34,882 bases of DNA from contig JASFPE010000004.1 of assembly GCA_050116155.1 (NCBI GenBank), positions 1 through 34,882 on the forward strand. Reading direction: 5' to 3'. Origin of the DNA: G020353355 sp050116155. GTDB lineage: Bacteria; Desulfobacterota; Desulfobacteria; Desulfobacterales; JAHEIW01. Shown piece after piece: positions 8,753-17,498 of this stretch. The translations under genes were made by a program, and so were the position numbers. The notes beneath the pieces are model-generated. The model saw only the letters and a program-made list of their open reading frames with translations, had not been told where the DNA came from and searched no databases. Position 1 is the stretch's first letter. Each line of letters opens with the position of its first letter.

Positions 8753-9678
8753 ACTACCCACAGGGCGCCGTTTGAAAATTGATTGATGAGATAGCGACTG
8801 GCACTTCCGGTAAAAAACTTTTTGTTCATGCCCCGGCGGCCGACCACCAGGGTGCCGAAATTGCCCTGTCGATATTCGTCCAGCACCGCTTTGCCGACCC
8901 TGAATAATCCCTCGCTGACCTTGAAATTGATTTGACTATCCTGGATTCCTGCTTCATGGAATCTTTTTTTTGCATGGGCGAAAAATTGGTCGATGCATTC
9001 TTTATCTCCCTGTCGAATAATTTCTTCGAGCTCTTTGGTATACGTTTCCTCAAAGTCAACCGGACAAAAATCCTTCAACCGGGGCGTTACATGAAAAAAC
9101 GTCAAATTGACATCGCTATTGCCGCCAATTATGAATGCCAGGTGATCCACTGCCTTAAAGGAATTCTCCGAACCGTCAACTGCGACCATGATATCTTTAA
9201 AAGATCCTTGCCCGTCAACCAACCAGATGGGGGTATCCTTCGAATTGTTGACAATATTGGCGCTGACACTTCCAATGAAGACTTCTTCCAAGCCTGAAAG
9301 CCCCCGCCTACCCAAAATGACGGCATCAAAATGCCCGGCTATGCTGAATTCCAGGATATCTTTAGCCACACCGAGCATTCGAGACTGGGTTCTTGACTGA
9401 ACATCGCTTTCGTTAATTCCTGCTGCTGTCATCTGATTCTTATATTTATCAAGCACACCCTGGGACACTTCAGTATTTTTGCGATTCAACTTTTCCAGCT
9501 CCGCATAGGCTTTGGGGCTTTTTTTGGCTTCATCCAGCAGATATTCTGATATGGTAGGTTGAACGTGCATAAGCGTAAATTTTATGTTATTCAGCAGGTT
9601 ATGTATCCCGACCGCATATTGAACGGCAACTTTAGAATGTCTTGAATCATCCACTGCGACCAATATCTCTTTTTGCAT
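8746..9678 (-). CDS. tandem-domain universal stress protein
   Basis: Protein of 310 aa with two complete Usp domains, starting ILVAVDDSRHS at residue 5 and DIMVAVDGSENS in the middle. The first domain carries a canonical ATP loop (GRRGLSGLEEVFIGS). The second has a shortened loop (GRRGMNKKFFTGSAS). This points to an ATP-binding, UspE-like tandem protein. GGAGAGGT lies seven bases before the ATG. It is 68 bases downstream of the PF07399-like antiporter on the same strand, a likely two-gene unit in which the Usp may sense nucleotide or stress state for the transporter; that link is inference. Confidence 0.92.
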   Translation of the reverse strand: MQKEILVAVDDSRHSKVAVQYAVGIHNLLNNIKFTLMHVQPTISEYLLDEAKKSPKAYAELEKLNRKNTEVSQGVLDKYKNQMTAAGINESDVQSRTQSRMLGVAKDILEFSIAGHFDAVILGRRGLSGLEEVFIGSVSANIVNNSKDTPIWLVDGQGSFKDIMVAVDGSENSFKAVDHLAFIIGGNSDVNLTFFHVTPRLKDFCPVDFEETYTKELEEIIRQGDKECIDQFFAHAKKRFHEAGIQDSQINFKVSEGLFRVGKAVLDEYRQGNFGTLVVGRRGMNKKFFTGSASRYLINQFSNGALWVVP

Positions 9679-9746
9679 AATTTTACCTCTCCAATTCGGT
9701 TGTTTGATATATGTTCATGATTGATAATGCCTCTCAATTCTGCAAA

Positions 9747-11558
9747 CTAGCGCAAGATGATAAATAAAAGCAACATGATAAGCGTCGGCAGCATTGCAAA
9801 TTTGACGATGCCGGCCGGTGAAACCTCATTGCCGAAATACTTTTTCAGGATCGATAGACCTGCCGGATTCGGTGCATTGGCGATCACCGTCAAGCCGCCA
9901 CCGGCAACGGCCCCGGCAACTACGGCATATTTAAGTGTATTGGTAAAATTTGGCACCAGGGTGCTCAAGAAAGTTATGGCCGCGTTGTCGTTAAAGGCCG
10001 TCAGAAGGGCTGCACCTAACATAAGTGGTATTTCTGGCAGATTGCCGAGGACCGGTGCGATCCACCAACCCTGAACACCACCGTGAATAACCAGTCCTCC
10101 TAAGAAAAAGCCCACCAGCAAAGCGGGCTTTAAATCAATCCGATTTTGAAATTGCGATGTGACCTGGGCAAATCCAAGAAAAAACAATAAGCCGGGGATG
10201 AACAGCGCCGGGTAGTGGGCATTGACGATGGTCCAGGCCATAAAAAAGAGATGCACGCAAGTAATCCAGACCGGCACGGGATCGTCGCGTTTGTCCCAGT
10301 CGGGATCCTCAAACGGTCCACGCTGCTCCGGTGGAAGCAGGCCCGGCAGCGCTCGACGCATCTCCCGCAGTTTGACTTCCTCAAAACGCTCTTCAAATGC
10401 CTGTTTGACCATATCCTTATCCACGCCTTGCTCGATCAGCTCCGGGATGAACCGTTTTTCCAGTCGCTGCCTGACTTTTTTCTCCACGGCCAGCACCTGT
10501 GCATCGACATTAACCCTCGCCCCAAGTTCATCATCGACCGTTTTTAGCAGTTCATCGAATCTGGCATCCATGTCTTTACGCCTTAAATACTTCTTTTGAA
10601 TTTCGTCTTTGAGTTTCACAAAGGCGAATTTTTGTTGCAGCTTCTTCATTTCGCTGCGAAACACAAGAAAATAGAGTCCGTTCGAAATGAGAATGCCGGC
10701 AATGGCTTTCCAGCCAAAATGAACGACCATAAATACCATATCCCAATTCCAAGGGTTTGCCACCATCAAAACCGGTGGTGCCGCAAAATTTGAAAGGGTG
10801 CCGCCCACGGAAATGTTGACGAATAGCAACCCGATGGTCGCATATTTAAACCTGGTGCTCGGCCCTAATTCGTAGAACTTGCCGGCCAGCAACAATGCGG
10901 ATATGGTCATGGCCGCGGGTTCGGTGATTAGGGAACCCAGCAACGGGCCCACGGTGAGAATTGTAAACCACCAGACATTCAGACTACCCCCCAGCAGATT
11001 GGCTATTTTCCACATGATGGCCTCGGAGAACTTCAAAATCGGGCGGGTAGATGCCAGCGTCATGATCACCACCACAAACTCGGCCTCCACGAAGTTAACC
11101 TTGTAGACAAGATAGTTTATAAGAGTTTGCCAGTCGTAGAAAAAAAAGATCGCCCCTGCCAGGGCAATCACCCAGAGACCGAAAACGGCTTCAACTTCTC
11201 CAAGAAAATGAAAAAGCTCGGCACCGTGGTGAACAGAATTGCGGTCTGCGTCGCCGCTTTGTATTTTCTTTTCATGCTCGCGCTCCCACTTGTGTGAAAT
11301 GGCCATGAATCTGCCGGTCATAAAGGTATGGATAATCGCGCATATAAATATCAGGGTGGCCACCAGATTGAAGGGCTCTTGTTGAACGCGGTTTTTCAAG
11401 ATGCCAGTAATGCTTGTAGAATCGCCATCCGGATAGCTGTCCAGGCGGCGCGGAAAGGCTTGGACATCAGCCGGAGATTTACCGGCCGCATAAGCTGCTG
11501 CAACGAAGCATATACTCAAAAAACAGATAACCAGCCATGTTTTCCAATAATTAGTCAT
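9747..11558 (-). CDS. putative Na+/H+ antiporter (PF07399-like, ion transporter superfamily)
   Basis: Integral membrane protein of 603 aa. An N-terminal hydrophobic segment ending AAYAAGK may be a signal peptide or first helix. Transport helices follow, with conserved-looking ILKFSEAIMWKIANLLGG, TEPAAMTISALLLAG, GGTLSNFAAPPVLMVANPWNW and, near the end, AFNDNAAITFLSTLVPNF and VIANAPNPAGLSIL. These mirrored halves fit the ion-transporter fold. Between them lies a soluble, highly charged region of about 130 residues, probably cytoplasmic and partly coiled-coil. ATG 11558 is preferred; an in-frame TTG at 11570 would add four residues. Substrate is inferred from family memory; another anion or cation is possible. 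Confidence 0.75.
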   Translation of the reverse strand: MTNYWKTWLVICFLSICFVAAAYAAGKSPADVQAFPRRLDSYPDGDSTSITGILKNRVQQEPFNLVATLIFICAIIHTFMTGRFMAISHKWEREHEKKIQSGDADRNSVHHGAELFHFLGEVEAVFGLWVIALAGAIFFFYDWQTLINYLVYKVNFVEAEFVVVIMTLASTRPILKFSEAIMWKIANLLGGSLNVWWFTILTVGPLLGSLITEPAAMTISALLLAGKFYELGPSTRFKYATIGLLFVNISVGGTLSNFAAPPVLMVANPWNWDMVFMVVHFGWKAIAGILISNGLYFLVFRSEMKKLQQKFAFVKLKDEIQKKYLRRKDMDARFDELLKTVDDELGARVNVDAQVLAVEKKVRQRLEKRFIPELIEQGVDKDMVKQAFEERFEEVKLREMRRALPGLLPPEQRGPFEDPDWDKRDDPVPVWITCVHLFFMAWTIVNAHYPALFIPGLLFFLGFAQVTSQFQNRIDLKPALLVGFFLGGLVIHGGVQGWWIAPVLGNLPEIPLMLGAALLTAFNDNAAITFLSTLVPNFTNTLKYAVVAGAVAGGGLTVIANAPNPAGLSILKKYFGNEVSPAGIVKFAMLPTLIMLLLFIILR

Positions 11559-11654
11559 TTCCGATATCAATCCGTTTATTCGCCATTGATTTTGACTTTA
11601 GTGCCGGTAAAGGTTGCCCACCGATTTCGGCTTCCAAGAGCACATGTCACGGTT

Positions 11655-12998
11655 TTATCTCACCAGCAGCATGTAAATATCCATCACATTAGTTCGTGTC
11701 GGCCCGGTAATAATCAGGTCATCCAGTTGCTTGAAAAAATTGTAGGAATCATTTCGACGCAGATAGTTTTTGGGATCGAGACCTTTCTGGCGCGCACGGA
11801 CCACGGTGGCACCGTCGGCGATGGCGCCGGCGGCATCCGTGGGACCATCGGTTCCATCAGTGCCCCCACTGAGAACGACAATATGATCATGGGATTCTAT
11901 GGCCAAGGCAGCTGCCAGGGCATACTCCTGATTACGACCGCCTTTTCCTCCCCCTTGCAAAGTTACCGTGGTCTCCCCGCCGAAAAGCAGGCAGGCCGGC
12001 GGTGAAATTGGATTTCCGGAGCTGGCCACCTCTTTGGCGATGGCGGCTTGAACTTTGGCGACCTCTCGGGCTTCGCCTTCCAATTTGGTGGATAGGATCA
12101 CGGGCTGATATCCCAGGCGGTCGGCCTCCTTGCCGGATGCCAGCATGGCCTGAAGGTTAGTGCCCACCAGGGCCGCAAAACAGCGTTCAAAAGCCGTATC
12201 ATCGGATTTGGGTGTATCTTCGATTTTCCCGCTAACGCCCCGTTCGATATGGTTGCGTATAGATACCGCCAAATCATCCCAGATCTGGTAGCCTTTAAGG
12301 ATCTGCTGGGTTTCTTGAAAAGTGCTGGAGTCGGGTACGGTGGGTCCCGATCCGATAACATCCAAATCATCTCCCACCACATCAGAAAGGATAAGGGTAA
12401 TCACCGCAGCCGGGTAGGAAGCGCGAGCCAATCGTCCCCCCTTGGAGCGCGAGAGATGCTTGCGCACGGTATTCAATTCATGGATATTGGCCCCACAGGC
12501 CAGCAAAAGTTTGGTGGCCTCCTGTTTGTCCTTCAGGCTAACACCTTCAGGCGGCGCAATCAACAGCGCAGAACCGCCCCCGGATATCAGACAAATGACC
12601 AGATCGTTCGCACCGGCCGCTGTCGCCAGGGACAGTATTTCTTCGGTGCCACGAATCCCACCTTCATCAGGAACCGGATGACTGCCCTCGCATACCTTCA
12701 CGTGTTTCAAAGGAAGTCCGTGACCTGCTTTGACCACAATCACCCCCTTGGCAATGCGCCCTCCCAAAAGATCTTCCAGCGCTTTTGCCATTGGAGCCAC
12801 GGCTTTTCCGGCTCCCACAATCAAAACCCGCTCGATATTTTTCAGATCAAAACGCCGGTCATCAATCTGCAACACATCACCGCTCAGCCGAACATGGCGG
12901 TTTATGGCTTCAATCGGATCAACCGCCCTCAGGCCGGCTTGAAAAATCTCAAGGGCATGCTGCCGCATTTGCTGAACAACAGTATCAGTTATATTCAT
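11655..12998 (-). CDS. glycerate 2-kinase (MOFRL family)
   Basis: Cytosolic kinase that phosphorylates D-glycerate to 2-phosphoglycerate with ATP. The 447-aa protein has the N-terminal DUF4147 domain (VGAGKAVAPMAKAL, GHG, EGSHPVPDEGG, ISGGGSALL, TVRKHLSRSKGGRLA) and the C-terminal MOFRL domain (GGETTVTL, GGKGGRNQEYALA, GGTDGTDGPTDAAGA). This architecture is typical of GckA-type kinases. ATG 12998 follows GGGGGA closely; a TTG at 13013 would add five residues. It lies 143 bases downstream of the sugar phosphorylase, whose likely product is D-glycerate, so the two probably act in sequence. Hydroxypyruvate or serine-cycle use of the kinase is an alternative role. Confidence 0.92.
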   Translation of the reverse strand: MNITDTVVQQMRQHALEIFQAGLRAVDPIEAINRHVRLSGDVLQIDDRRFDLKNIERVLIVGAGKAVAPMAKALEDLLGGRIAKGVIVVKAGHGLPLKHVKVCEGSHPVPDEGGIRGTEEILSLATAAGANDLVICLISGGGSALLIAPPEGVSLKDKQEATKLLLACGANIHELNTVRKHLSRSKGGRLARASYPAAVITLILSDVVGDDLDVIGSGPTVPDSSTFQETQQILKGYQIWDDLAVSIRNHIERGVSGKIEDTPKSDDTAFERCFAALVGTNLQAMLASGKEADRLGYQPVILSTKLEGEAREVAKVQAAIAKEVASSGNPISPPACLLFGGETTVTLQGGGKGGRNQEYALAAALAIESHDHIVVLSGGTDGTDGPTDAAGAIADGATVVRARQKGLDPKNYLRRNDSYNFFKQLDDLIITGPTRTNVMDIYMLLVR

Positions 12999-13040
12999 AT
13001 TTCCCCCATTCAATCATCAATGACTCCGGCTTTGCAATTT

Positions 13041-13141
13041 GCTTCTGTCTTCTGTGCCCTTCCTTTACTTCCGCATTCGACTCGGCTGAGCTCGTCGCAG
13101 GCCGAATTCCGAATTGCTCTGTCCTCTGTCTTCCGCCCCTA
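13041..13141. repeat. GACAGA-type intergenic repeat between phosphorylase and glycerate kinase
   Basis: Two purine/pyrimidine-biased blocks frame the gap: TTCTGTCTTCTGTG near 13042-13055 and CTCTGTCCTCTGTCTTCC near 13116-13134 (plus strand). Read on the minus strand the second is GGAAGACAGAGGACAGAG, nearly the same as the block at 16361-16382. Between them lies an imperfect palindrome around CGACTCGGCTGAGCTCGTCG. I see no gene in the gap. Confidence 0.6.
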
Positions 13142-14839
13142 TTATGACATGTCGCTGGTCAACCACACAAATTGATAGGGTTTCAGCGTTATGGAATGCG
13201 GTTGGAACGCATCCCCCGTGATAAGATCAACCATGGGTTCGGAAATATTCTCTGCAGATAGAGATACCGAAACCGCCTGCGAAGAAACATTGGTTAAAGC
13301 ATAGATAACCTGTGCTTTCGAAGATCTCTGGATGGCAAACACCTTCGAATCAAGGTCTAATATGTCAAAAGCCGCCTTGGGATGAAAGGCAGGTTGTTGT
13401 TTGCGAACCTTGATTAAGTTTAGATAGGGGAAAAATACCCTGGCACGGAATGAATTGATATCCTTTAATTCCAAGAGGACATCTTCAATTTGGAGCTTTT
13501 GCCGATTGATGGTGCGAGCCCTGCCGGTCTGTTTTACCCCGTCCAGCCAGTTACGCGAGCCCAATAAACTATGAATATAGGTCGCCGGCACCCCCGGCAG
13601 AGCGTACTGAATGGCCTGGGAAGCCAGGAATTTTTGCGCCTGATCGGACGTTTTACTGGCTAATATGGCGTCTACATAGGTAATGTTTAATTCATAAGGG
13701 CTGTCGGATCCATCCGGATTGCGCTTATAGGAAACCTGCCCGTCATTGGCGGTAACCACTTCGATGAGGTCTTCAATTTCCTCCGTCGGCAAGATGCCTT
13801 CAAGCGGCCGTACCCCAACCCCATCATGAGAAGCGGTGAAATTAAAAAACGTGTTGGCTTCTGATTCTAAATGCAGTCCTTTGGCCCATTGTGAAAGCAC
13901 GGTGGCATCCTCTTTTACAAAGGAATAAAAGAGCAGCGGCGGTAAGGTGAAATTGTATACCATTTGGGCCTCGTCCCGGCCGTTTCCAAAATAACTGATG
14001 TTTTCGGGATGCGGCACATTGGTTTCCGTAATAATCATGACGTCCGGTGCCACGATATCCAGGACGCTTCGGAACAGTTTGACCATGTCATGGGTCTGAC
14101 TCAAATGGATGCAATCGGTACCGATTTCCTTCCATAGATAGGCGATGGCATCCAATCTTAAGATGCTGGCACCCTGTTTCACATAAAAAAGAAGCACATC
14201 GATCATGCGTTCAAGTACATCGAGGCTATTAAAATTGAAATCGATCTGATCGGCACTAAAAGTGGTCCATAGATGCACAGGCGTTCCATCGTGTTTTTCA
14301 TATTCGCTCAGAAGCGGCAATGATCTGGGCCGGGTGACTTTAGACAGATCCGTTGACGGATCTATCTCGATGGCAAAATCTTGAAATCCTGCTTTCGCCG
14401 CCAAATAATTTTCAAACCACTGCCCCCGGGAGGAATAATGATTGACGACATAGTCAAACATGAGTCGAAAATCATGGCCGATGGCGGAAACGTCGGCCCA
14501 GGAGCCCAACTCCGGGTTGATGGCATAAAAATCCATCACCGAAAAGCCGTCGTCAGATGAAAAAGGGAAAAAAGGTAAAAAATGAATGGTCGAGATTGCC
14601 CCCTTCAGGTGAGTTTTGGCAAAATCGTGCAGGGTCCCAATGGGCGCCTGTCCTTGCCTTTGCAAAGAATCACCGTAGGTGATCAAGATGACATCTTCCT
14701 GAGAAAAAAAGGCAGCCTTTTCAGATTTTTTTTTGGGGAAACCATCGATCAATAAACGAATCTTTTCAAGTGCCTGATTGCCTGATTGCTCACCGTAGAT
14801 TCGATACAGTAAATTTTTGATTTCTTCTATACCTGCCAT
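13142..14839 (-). CDS. GH13_18 sugar phosphorylase, probable glucosylglycerate phosphorylase
   Basis: A 565-aa TIM-barrel enzyme of the sucrose phosphorylase subfamily. Catalytic residues are visible: nucleophile D230 in RLDAIAYLWKE, acid/base E272 in IITETN, and D339 in ASHDGVGVRP, with FLPFFPFSSDDGFSV near the N-terminus. Members phosphorolyse sucrose, sucrose 6-phosphate, glucosylglycerol or glucosylglycerate, releasing alpha-D-glucose 1-phosphate. I favour glucosylglycerate because a glycerate 2-kinase follows directly. AAGGAG precedes ATG 14839; a TTG at 14857 overlaps that ribosome site and is rejected. There is no signal peptide, so the enzyme is cytosolic. Subfamily is firm; substrate is inference from context. 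Confidence 0.85.
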   Translation of the reverse strand: MAGIEEIKNLLYRIYGEQSGNQALEKIRLLIDGFPKKKSEKAAFFSQEDVILITYGDSLQRQGQAPIGTLHDFAKTHLKGAISTIHFLPFFPFSSDDGFSVMDFYAINPELGSWADVSAIGHDFRLMFDYVVNHYSSRGQWFENYLAAKAGFQDFAIEIDPSTDLSKVTRPRSLPLLSEYEKHDGTPVHLWTTFSADQIDFNFNSLDVLERMIDVLLFYVKQGASILRLDAIAYLWKEIGTDCIHLSQTHDMVKLFRSVLDIVAPDVMIITETNVPHPENISYFGNGRDEAQMVYNFTLPPLLFYSFVKEDATVLSQWAKGLHLESEANTFFNFTASHDGVGVRPLEGILPTEEIEDLIEVVTANDGQVSYKRNPDGSDSPYELNITYVDAILASKTSDQAQKFLASQAIQYALPGVPATYIHSLLGSRNWLDGVKQTGRARTINRQKLQIEDVLLELKDINSFRARVFFPYLNLIKVRKQQPAFHPKAAFDILDLDSKVFAIQRSSKAQVIYALTNVSSQAVSVSLSAENISEPMVDLITGDAFQPHSITLKPYQFVWLTSDMS

Positions 14840-14872
14840 TGTAACTCTCCTTAACAAGTATAATGATTTTTT

Positions 14873-14971
14873 CTATTTTATTTCACCCCCACCGGACCTC
14901 CCCCGTCAAGGGGGAGGACGATTAATTTCCCTCCCCTGGTGGGAGGGATTAAAGGGAGGGGGATAAAATAG
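14873..14971. repeat. 99-bp MITE-like palindromic element
   Basis: Terminal inverted repeats CTATTTTAT (14873-14881) and ATAAAATAG (14963-14971) enclose runs of C and G and two internal hairpins. CCTCCCCC (14897-14904) pairs with GGGGGAGG (14910-14917), and TCCCTCCC (14928-14935) pairs with GGGAGGGA (14941-14948). The element fills most of the gap between the glycosyltransferase and the phosphorylase. No coding capacity. The CCTCCCCC/GGGGGAGG core resembles short repeats I recall from other bacterial genomes. Confidence 0.8.
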
Positions 14972-15021
14972 CCTTTACCTTATTATTATTTATAATAGAG
15001 CATAAAAATAAGTACTAAACT

Positions 15022-16305
15022 TCACTCCCTCAGTACCATATGCTCGGCAATGTAATGTTTGAGCTTTCGTTCGAGGACATCATAAGAAAAGAAACATTTG
15101 CCCACATTAAAATTGTGCTCAACTGCCCTTTCGGTGCGTTTGGAATCATTTAAAAACTCCTTTGTCATCTGAACCGATGCCTCCGTAACATATCCGGGCA
15201 ATTCGATGACATCGAAGCCTTTTGGTTTGATATCTTTGGTATAAATGGAATACGTATTTACGACAACGGGTTTGCGGAAATAGACGGCCTCCAGAAATGC
15301 GTTGCCAAATCCTTCAAACGTCGATGGATAGGTGACAAGATCGGCATGCGGATAAATGTCATCCAGGGTGTAAATCTTTCTGCCATCTTTTGTCGTTCCT
15401 CTTTCCTCATTGATAATATCTGATACAAAAATAGTATTTACATTCATCAATTTGGAGTATTCTTTGAGGCGCTGTTCGTAATCATAGCCCTCATCACCGG
15501 ATGCATGCGAAATCACCAGCTTCGCTTTCATACCCAGCCGGTGCACCAGTTCGATCGCCATCTCAATACCTTTGCGGGCCACCACCCGGGTGGGTTGCAG
15601 CACCAGCAATTCATCCTCATCCACACCAAGTGCGGTTCTGACATCAGACGCATACTCATCAATAGGCGGGGGTGGATTGTCAAAATCCATGATATTGGGC
15701 ATGACGGTGGCAGAGATGCCTTTGCGCAGACTGAGTTGCTCATCGGCAAACGAGTTGATGACGATATGGTCGATGGAGGGCAGATTCGGCGGAAATGCCA
15801 TATGCAGATAGTCCCAGGCTGCGTTGGTCATAAATCGATCCCGCTCCCAGAAAAAATCATGATGATGGGCAATGGTTGGAATGCCGGTTTCCATAATGAC
15901 CTGGGTTATGGCAACACCGAGCGGGATATTCAGCGGTATGGTCAACACATTTTGCGGAATCAGCAGATCGATACCAAATTTATCGATAAACTCATAGAGC
16001 TCATCTTTTAGTGTGCGCACCATCTTATGAATCCTTTCCGAAACGAGTCGATCTCGCACGGTGACATCGAAGCATTTGTTGTAAAGATCTTTGATCTCCG
16101 GATGCGTGAAATGCGCCTCCGGCACCAGATACGAAACTTCGGGGGGGCGGTCCAATTCACCGGCAAAATAAAAACAGGTGAAACCTTCGGATTCGAAAAC
16201 TCTGGCCCATTTCGCAGCTTCGAGCGAAACACCATCGGTGCCTGCTAGACGGGTAGATATAAATCCCACTTCCTTAACTTCCCCAAAATATGCGCATTCA
16301 GCCAT
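15022..16305 (-). CDS. GT4-family glycosyltransferase, possibly for a glycerate glycoside
   Basis: A soluble 427-aa retaining glycosyltransferase with the GT-B fold. The N-terminal half starts GFISTRLAGTDGVSLEAAKW near residue 14, an acceptor-binding glycine loop. The C-terminal half holds LVLQPTRVVARKGIEMAI and the GT4 E-x7-E motif, E331 and E339 in EGFGNAFLEA. AAAGGAG precedes the ATG. Its place between aldolase and a probable glucosylglycerate phosphorylase suggests that it makes or extends a glycerate glycoside, for instance mannosylglucosylglycerate synthase as known in Petrotoga. That assignment rests on context and family memory. Acceptor and donor sugar cannot be read from the sequence, and a glycogen or trehalose role is not excluded. 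Confidence 0.8.
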   Translation of the reverse strand: MAECAYFGEVKEVGFISTRLAGTDGVSLEAAKWARVFESEGFTCFYFAGELDRPPEVSYLVPEAHFTHPEIKDLYNKCFDVTVRDRLVSERIHKMVRTLKDELYEFIDKFGIDLLIPQNVLTIPLNIPLGVAITQVIMETGIPTIAHHHDFFWERDRFMTNAAWDYLHMAFPPNLPSIDHIVINSFADEQLSLRKGISATVMPNIMDFDNPPPPIDEYASDVRTALGVDEDELLVLQPTRVVARKGIEMAIELVHRLGMKAKLVISHASGDEGYDYEQRLKEYSKLMNVNTIFVSDIINEERGTTKDGRKIYTLDDIYPHADLVTYPSTFEGFGNAFLEAVYFRKPVVVNTYSIYTKDIKPKGFDVIELPGYVTEASVQMTKEFLNDSKRTERAVEHNFNVGKCFFSYDVLERKLKHYIAEHMVLRE

Positions 16306-16328
16306 TTTTTTCTTCTCCTTTCCTGCAG

Positions 16329-16389
16329 CAAATGTCAGAAATCAGGGGACAGATGTCAGATGTTAGAAGACAGAGGACAGATGTCAAAA
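16329..16389. repeat. GACAGA-type direct repeats between aldolase and glycosyltransferase
   Basis: The plus strand reads ATGTCAG three times (near 16332, 16352 and, as ATGTCAA, 16380), interleaved with GGGGACAG and AGAAGACAGAGGACAG. The pattern shares its AGACAGAGGACAGA core with the gap at 13041-13141. It looks like a short dispersed repeat; no gene is visible. Confidence 0.6.
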
Positions 16390-16419
16390 GCTAACGACCT
16401 CAAACCCGGTAGGTCAGTT

Positions 16420-17400
16420 TTAAGCCCTATGGGCGCTGCCCAGCACCTTCTCATTTTTGTGTTTGACCATTTTAATCAATTCTTCTCTCGCCGGCCCCAA
16501 ATATTTACGAGGGTCAAATTCGCCGGGGTTTTCGGCAAATATTTTTCGAACCACTGCGGTCATCGCCAGTCGCCCGTCGCTGTCGATATTAATTTTACAA
16601 ACCGCAGAGCTGGCTGCTTTTCGTAATTGTTCCTCCGGAATTCCCACGGCATCGTCCATTTTGCCGCCATATGCGTTTATCATATCCACATATTGCGGTA
16701 CGACCGTGGAGGCACCGTGCAAAACAATGGGAAAATTGGCGACGCGTCTTTCGATTTCTTCAAGGATATCAAATCGAAGGGGAGGAACTTCTTCACCGGC
16801 TTTGACTTTAAATTTATAGGCGCCGTGTGAGGTGCCGATGGAAATGGCCAGGCTGTCCACACCGGTTTGCTCCACAAACGCTTCAACTTCCTCCGGTTTG
16901 GTGTAGTGCGACACATCTGAAGAGACCTCATCTTCGACACCGGCCAGCACGCCCAATTCGCCTTCGACGGTGACATCCCTTTGATGGGCATATTCGACCA
17001 CCTGTTTGGTGAGGCTTACATTATCTTCAAACGCATGATGAGATCCATCGAGCATGACCGATGAAAAGCCGGAGTCAATACAGGACTTTGCCAAATCAAA
17101 ACTATTACCGTGGTCAAGGTGAAGGGCAATCGGTATATTCGCACCAAGGTCTTTTGCCATCTGAACGGCGCCCATGCCCATGTATGTTAAAAATGTCTGG
17201 TTGGCATACTTTCTGGCACTGCCCGATACCTGCAGGATAACCGGGGATCTGGACTGCACACAGCCGATGATGATGCCTTGAAGCTGTTCCATATTATTAA
17301 AATTAAAGGCCCCAATGGCATAGCCGCCGTCCATCGCCTGTTTAAACATATCCCTGGTGTTCACCAGCCCAAGCTCCTTATAATGAATCGCTTCAGACAT
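16420..17400 (-). CDS. fba: class II fructose-bisphosphate aldolase
   Basis: Zinc-dependent cytosolic aldolase (326 aa) that splits or makes fructose 1,6-bisphosphate from dihydroxyacetone phosphate and glyceraldehyde 3-phosphate. Metal and catalytic residues lie in LHLDHGNS (H94-G98), followed by VMLDGSHHAFEDNV, the EGELGVLAGVED segment, SIGTSHGAYKF and VLHGAST, all class II landmarks. The ATG has a GAGGAG ribosome site. It sits between gpmI and the glycosyltransferase, separated by repeat-filled gaps, so it may have its own promoter. In this setting it links three-carbon phosphates from the glycerate branch to hexose phosphates. A tagatose-bisphosphate specificity is less likely but not excluded. 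Confidence 0.93.
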   Translation of the reverse strand: MSEAIHYKELGLVNTRDMFKQAMDGGYAIGAFNFNNMEQLQGIIIGCVQSRSPVILQVSGSARKYANQTFLTYMGMGAVQMAKDLGANIPIALHLDHGNSFDLAKSCIDSGFSSVMLDGSHHAFEDNVSLTKQVVEYAHQRDVTVEGELGVLAGVEDEVSSDVSHYTKPEEVEAFVEQTGVDSLAISIGTSHGAYKFKVKAGEEVPPLRFDILEEIERRVANFPIVLHGASTVVPQYVDMINAYGGKMDDAVGIPEEQLRKAASSAVCKINIDSDGRLAMTAVVRKIFAENPGEFDPRKYLGPAREELIKMVKHKNEKVLGSAHRA

Positions 17401-17498
17401 AATTTCTCCTCGCGTTGTGTCACAGATTTATTTTTTAATATTCGGATTGATTTAATCGTATTTTTATCCAGAATGAAATTGGTTAAATCCCAAATCTC

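Noticed and set aside
12249..13175. Long plus-strand open frame opposite glycerate kinase
   Set aside because: It is antisense to a gene with clear DUF4147 and MOFRL motifs, and its translation is rich in His, Arg and Gln without recognisable domains.
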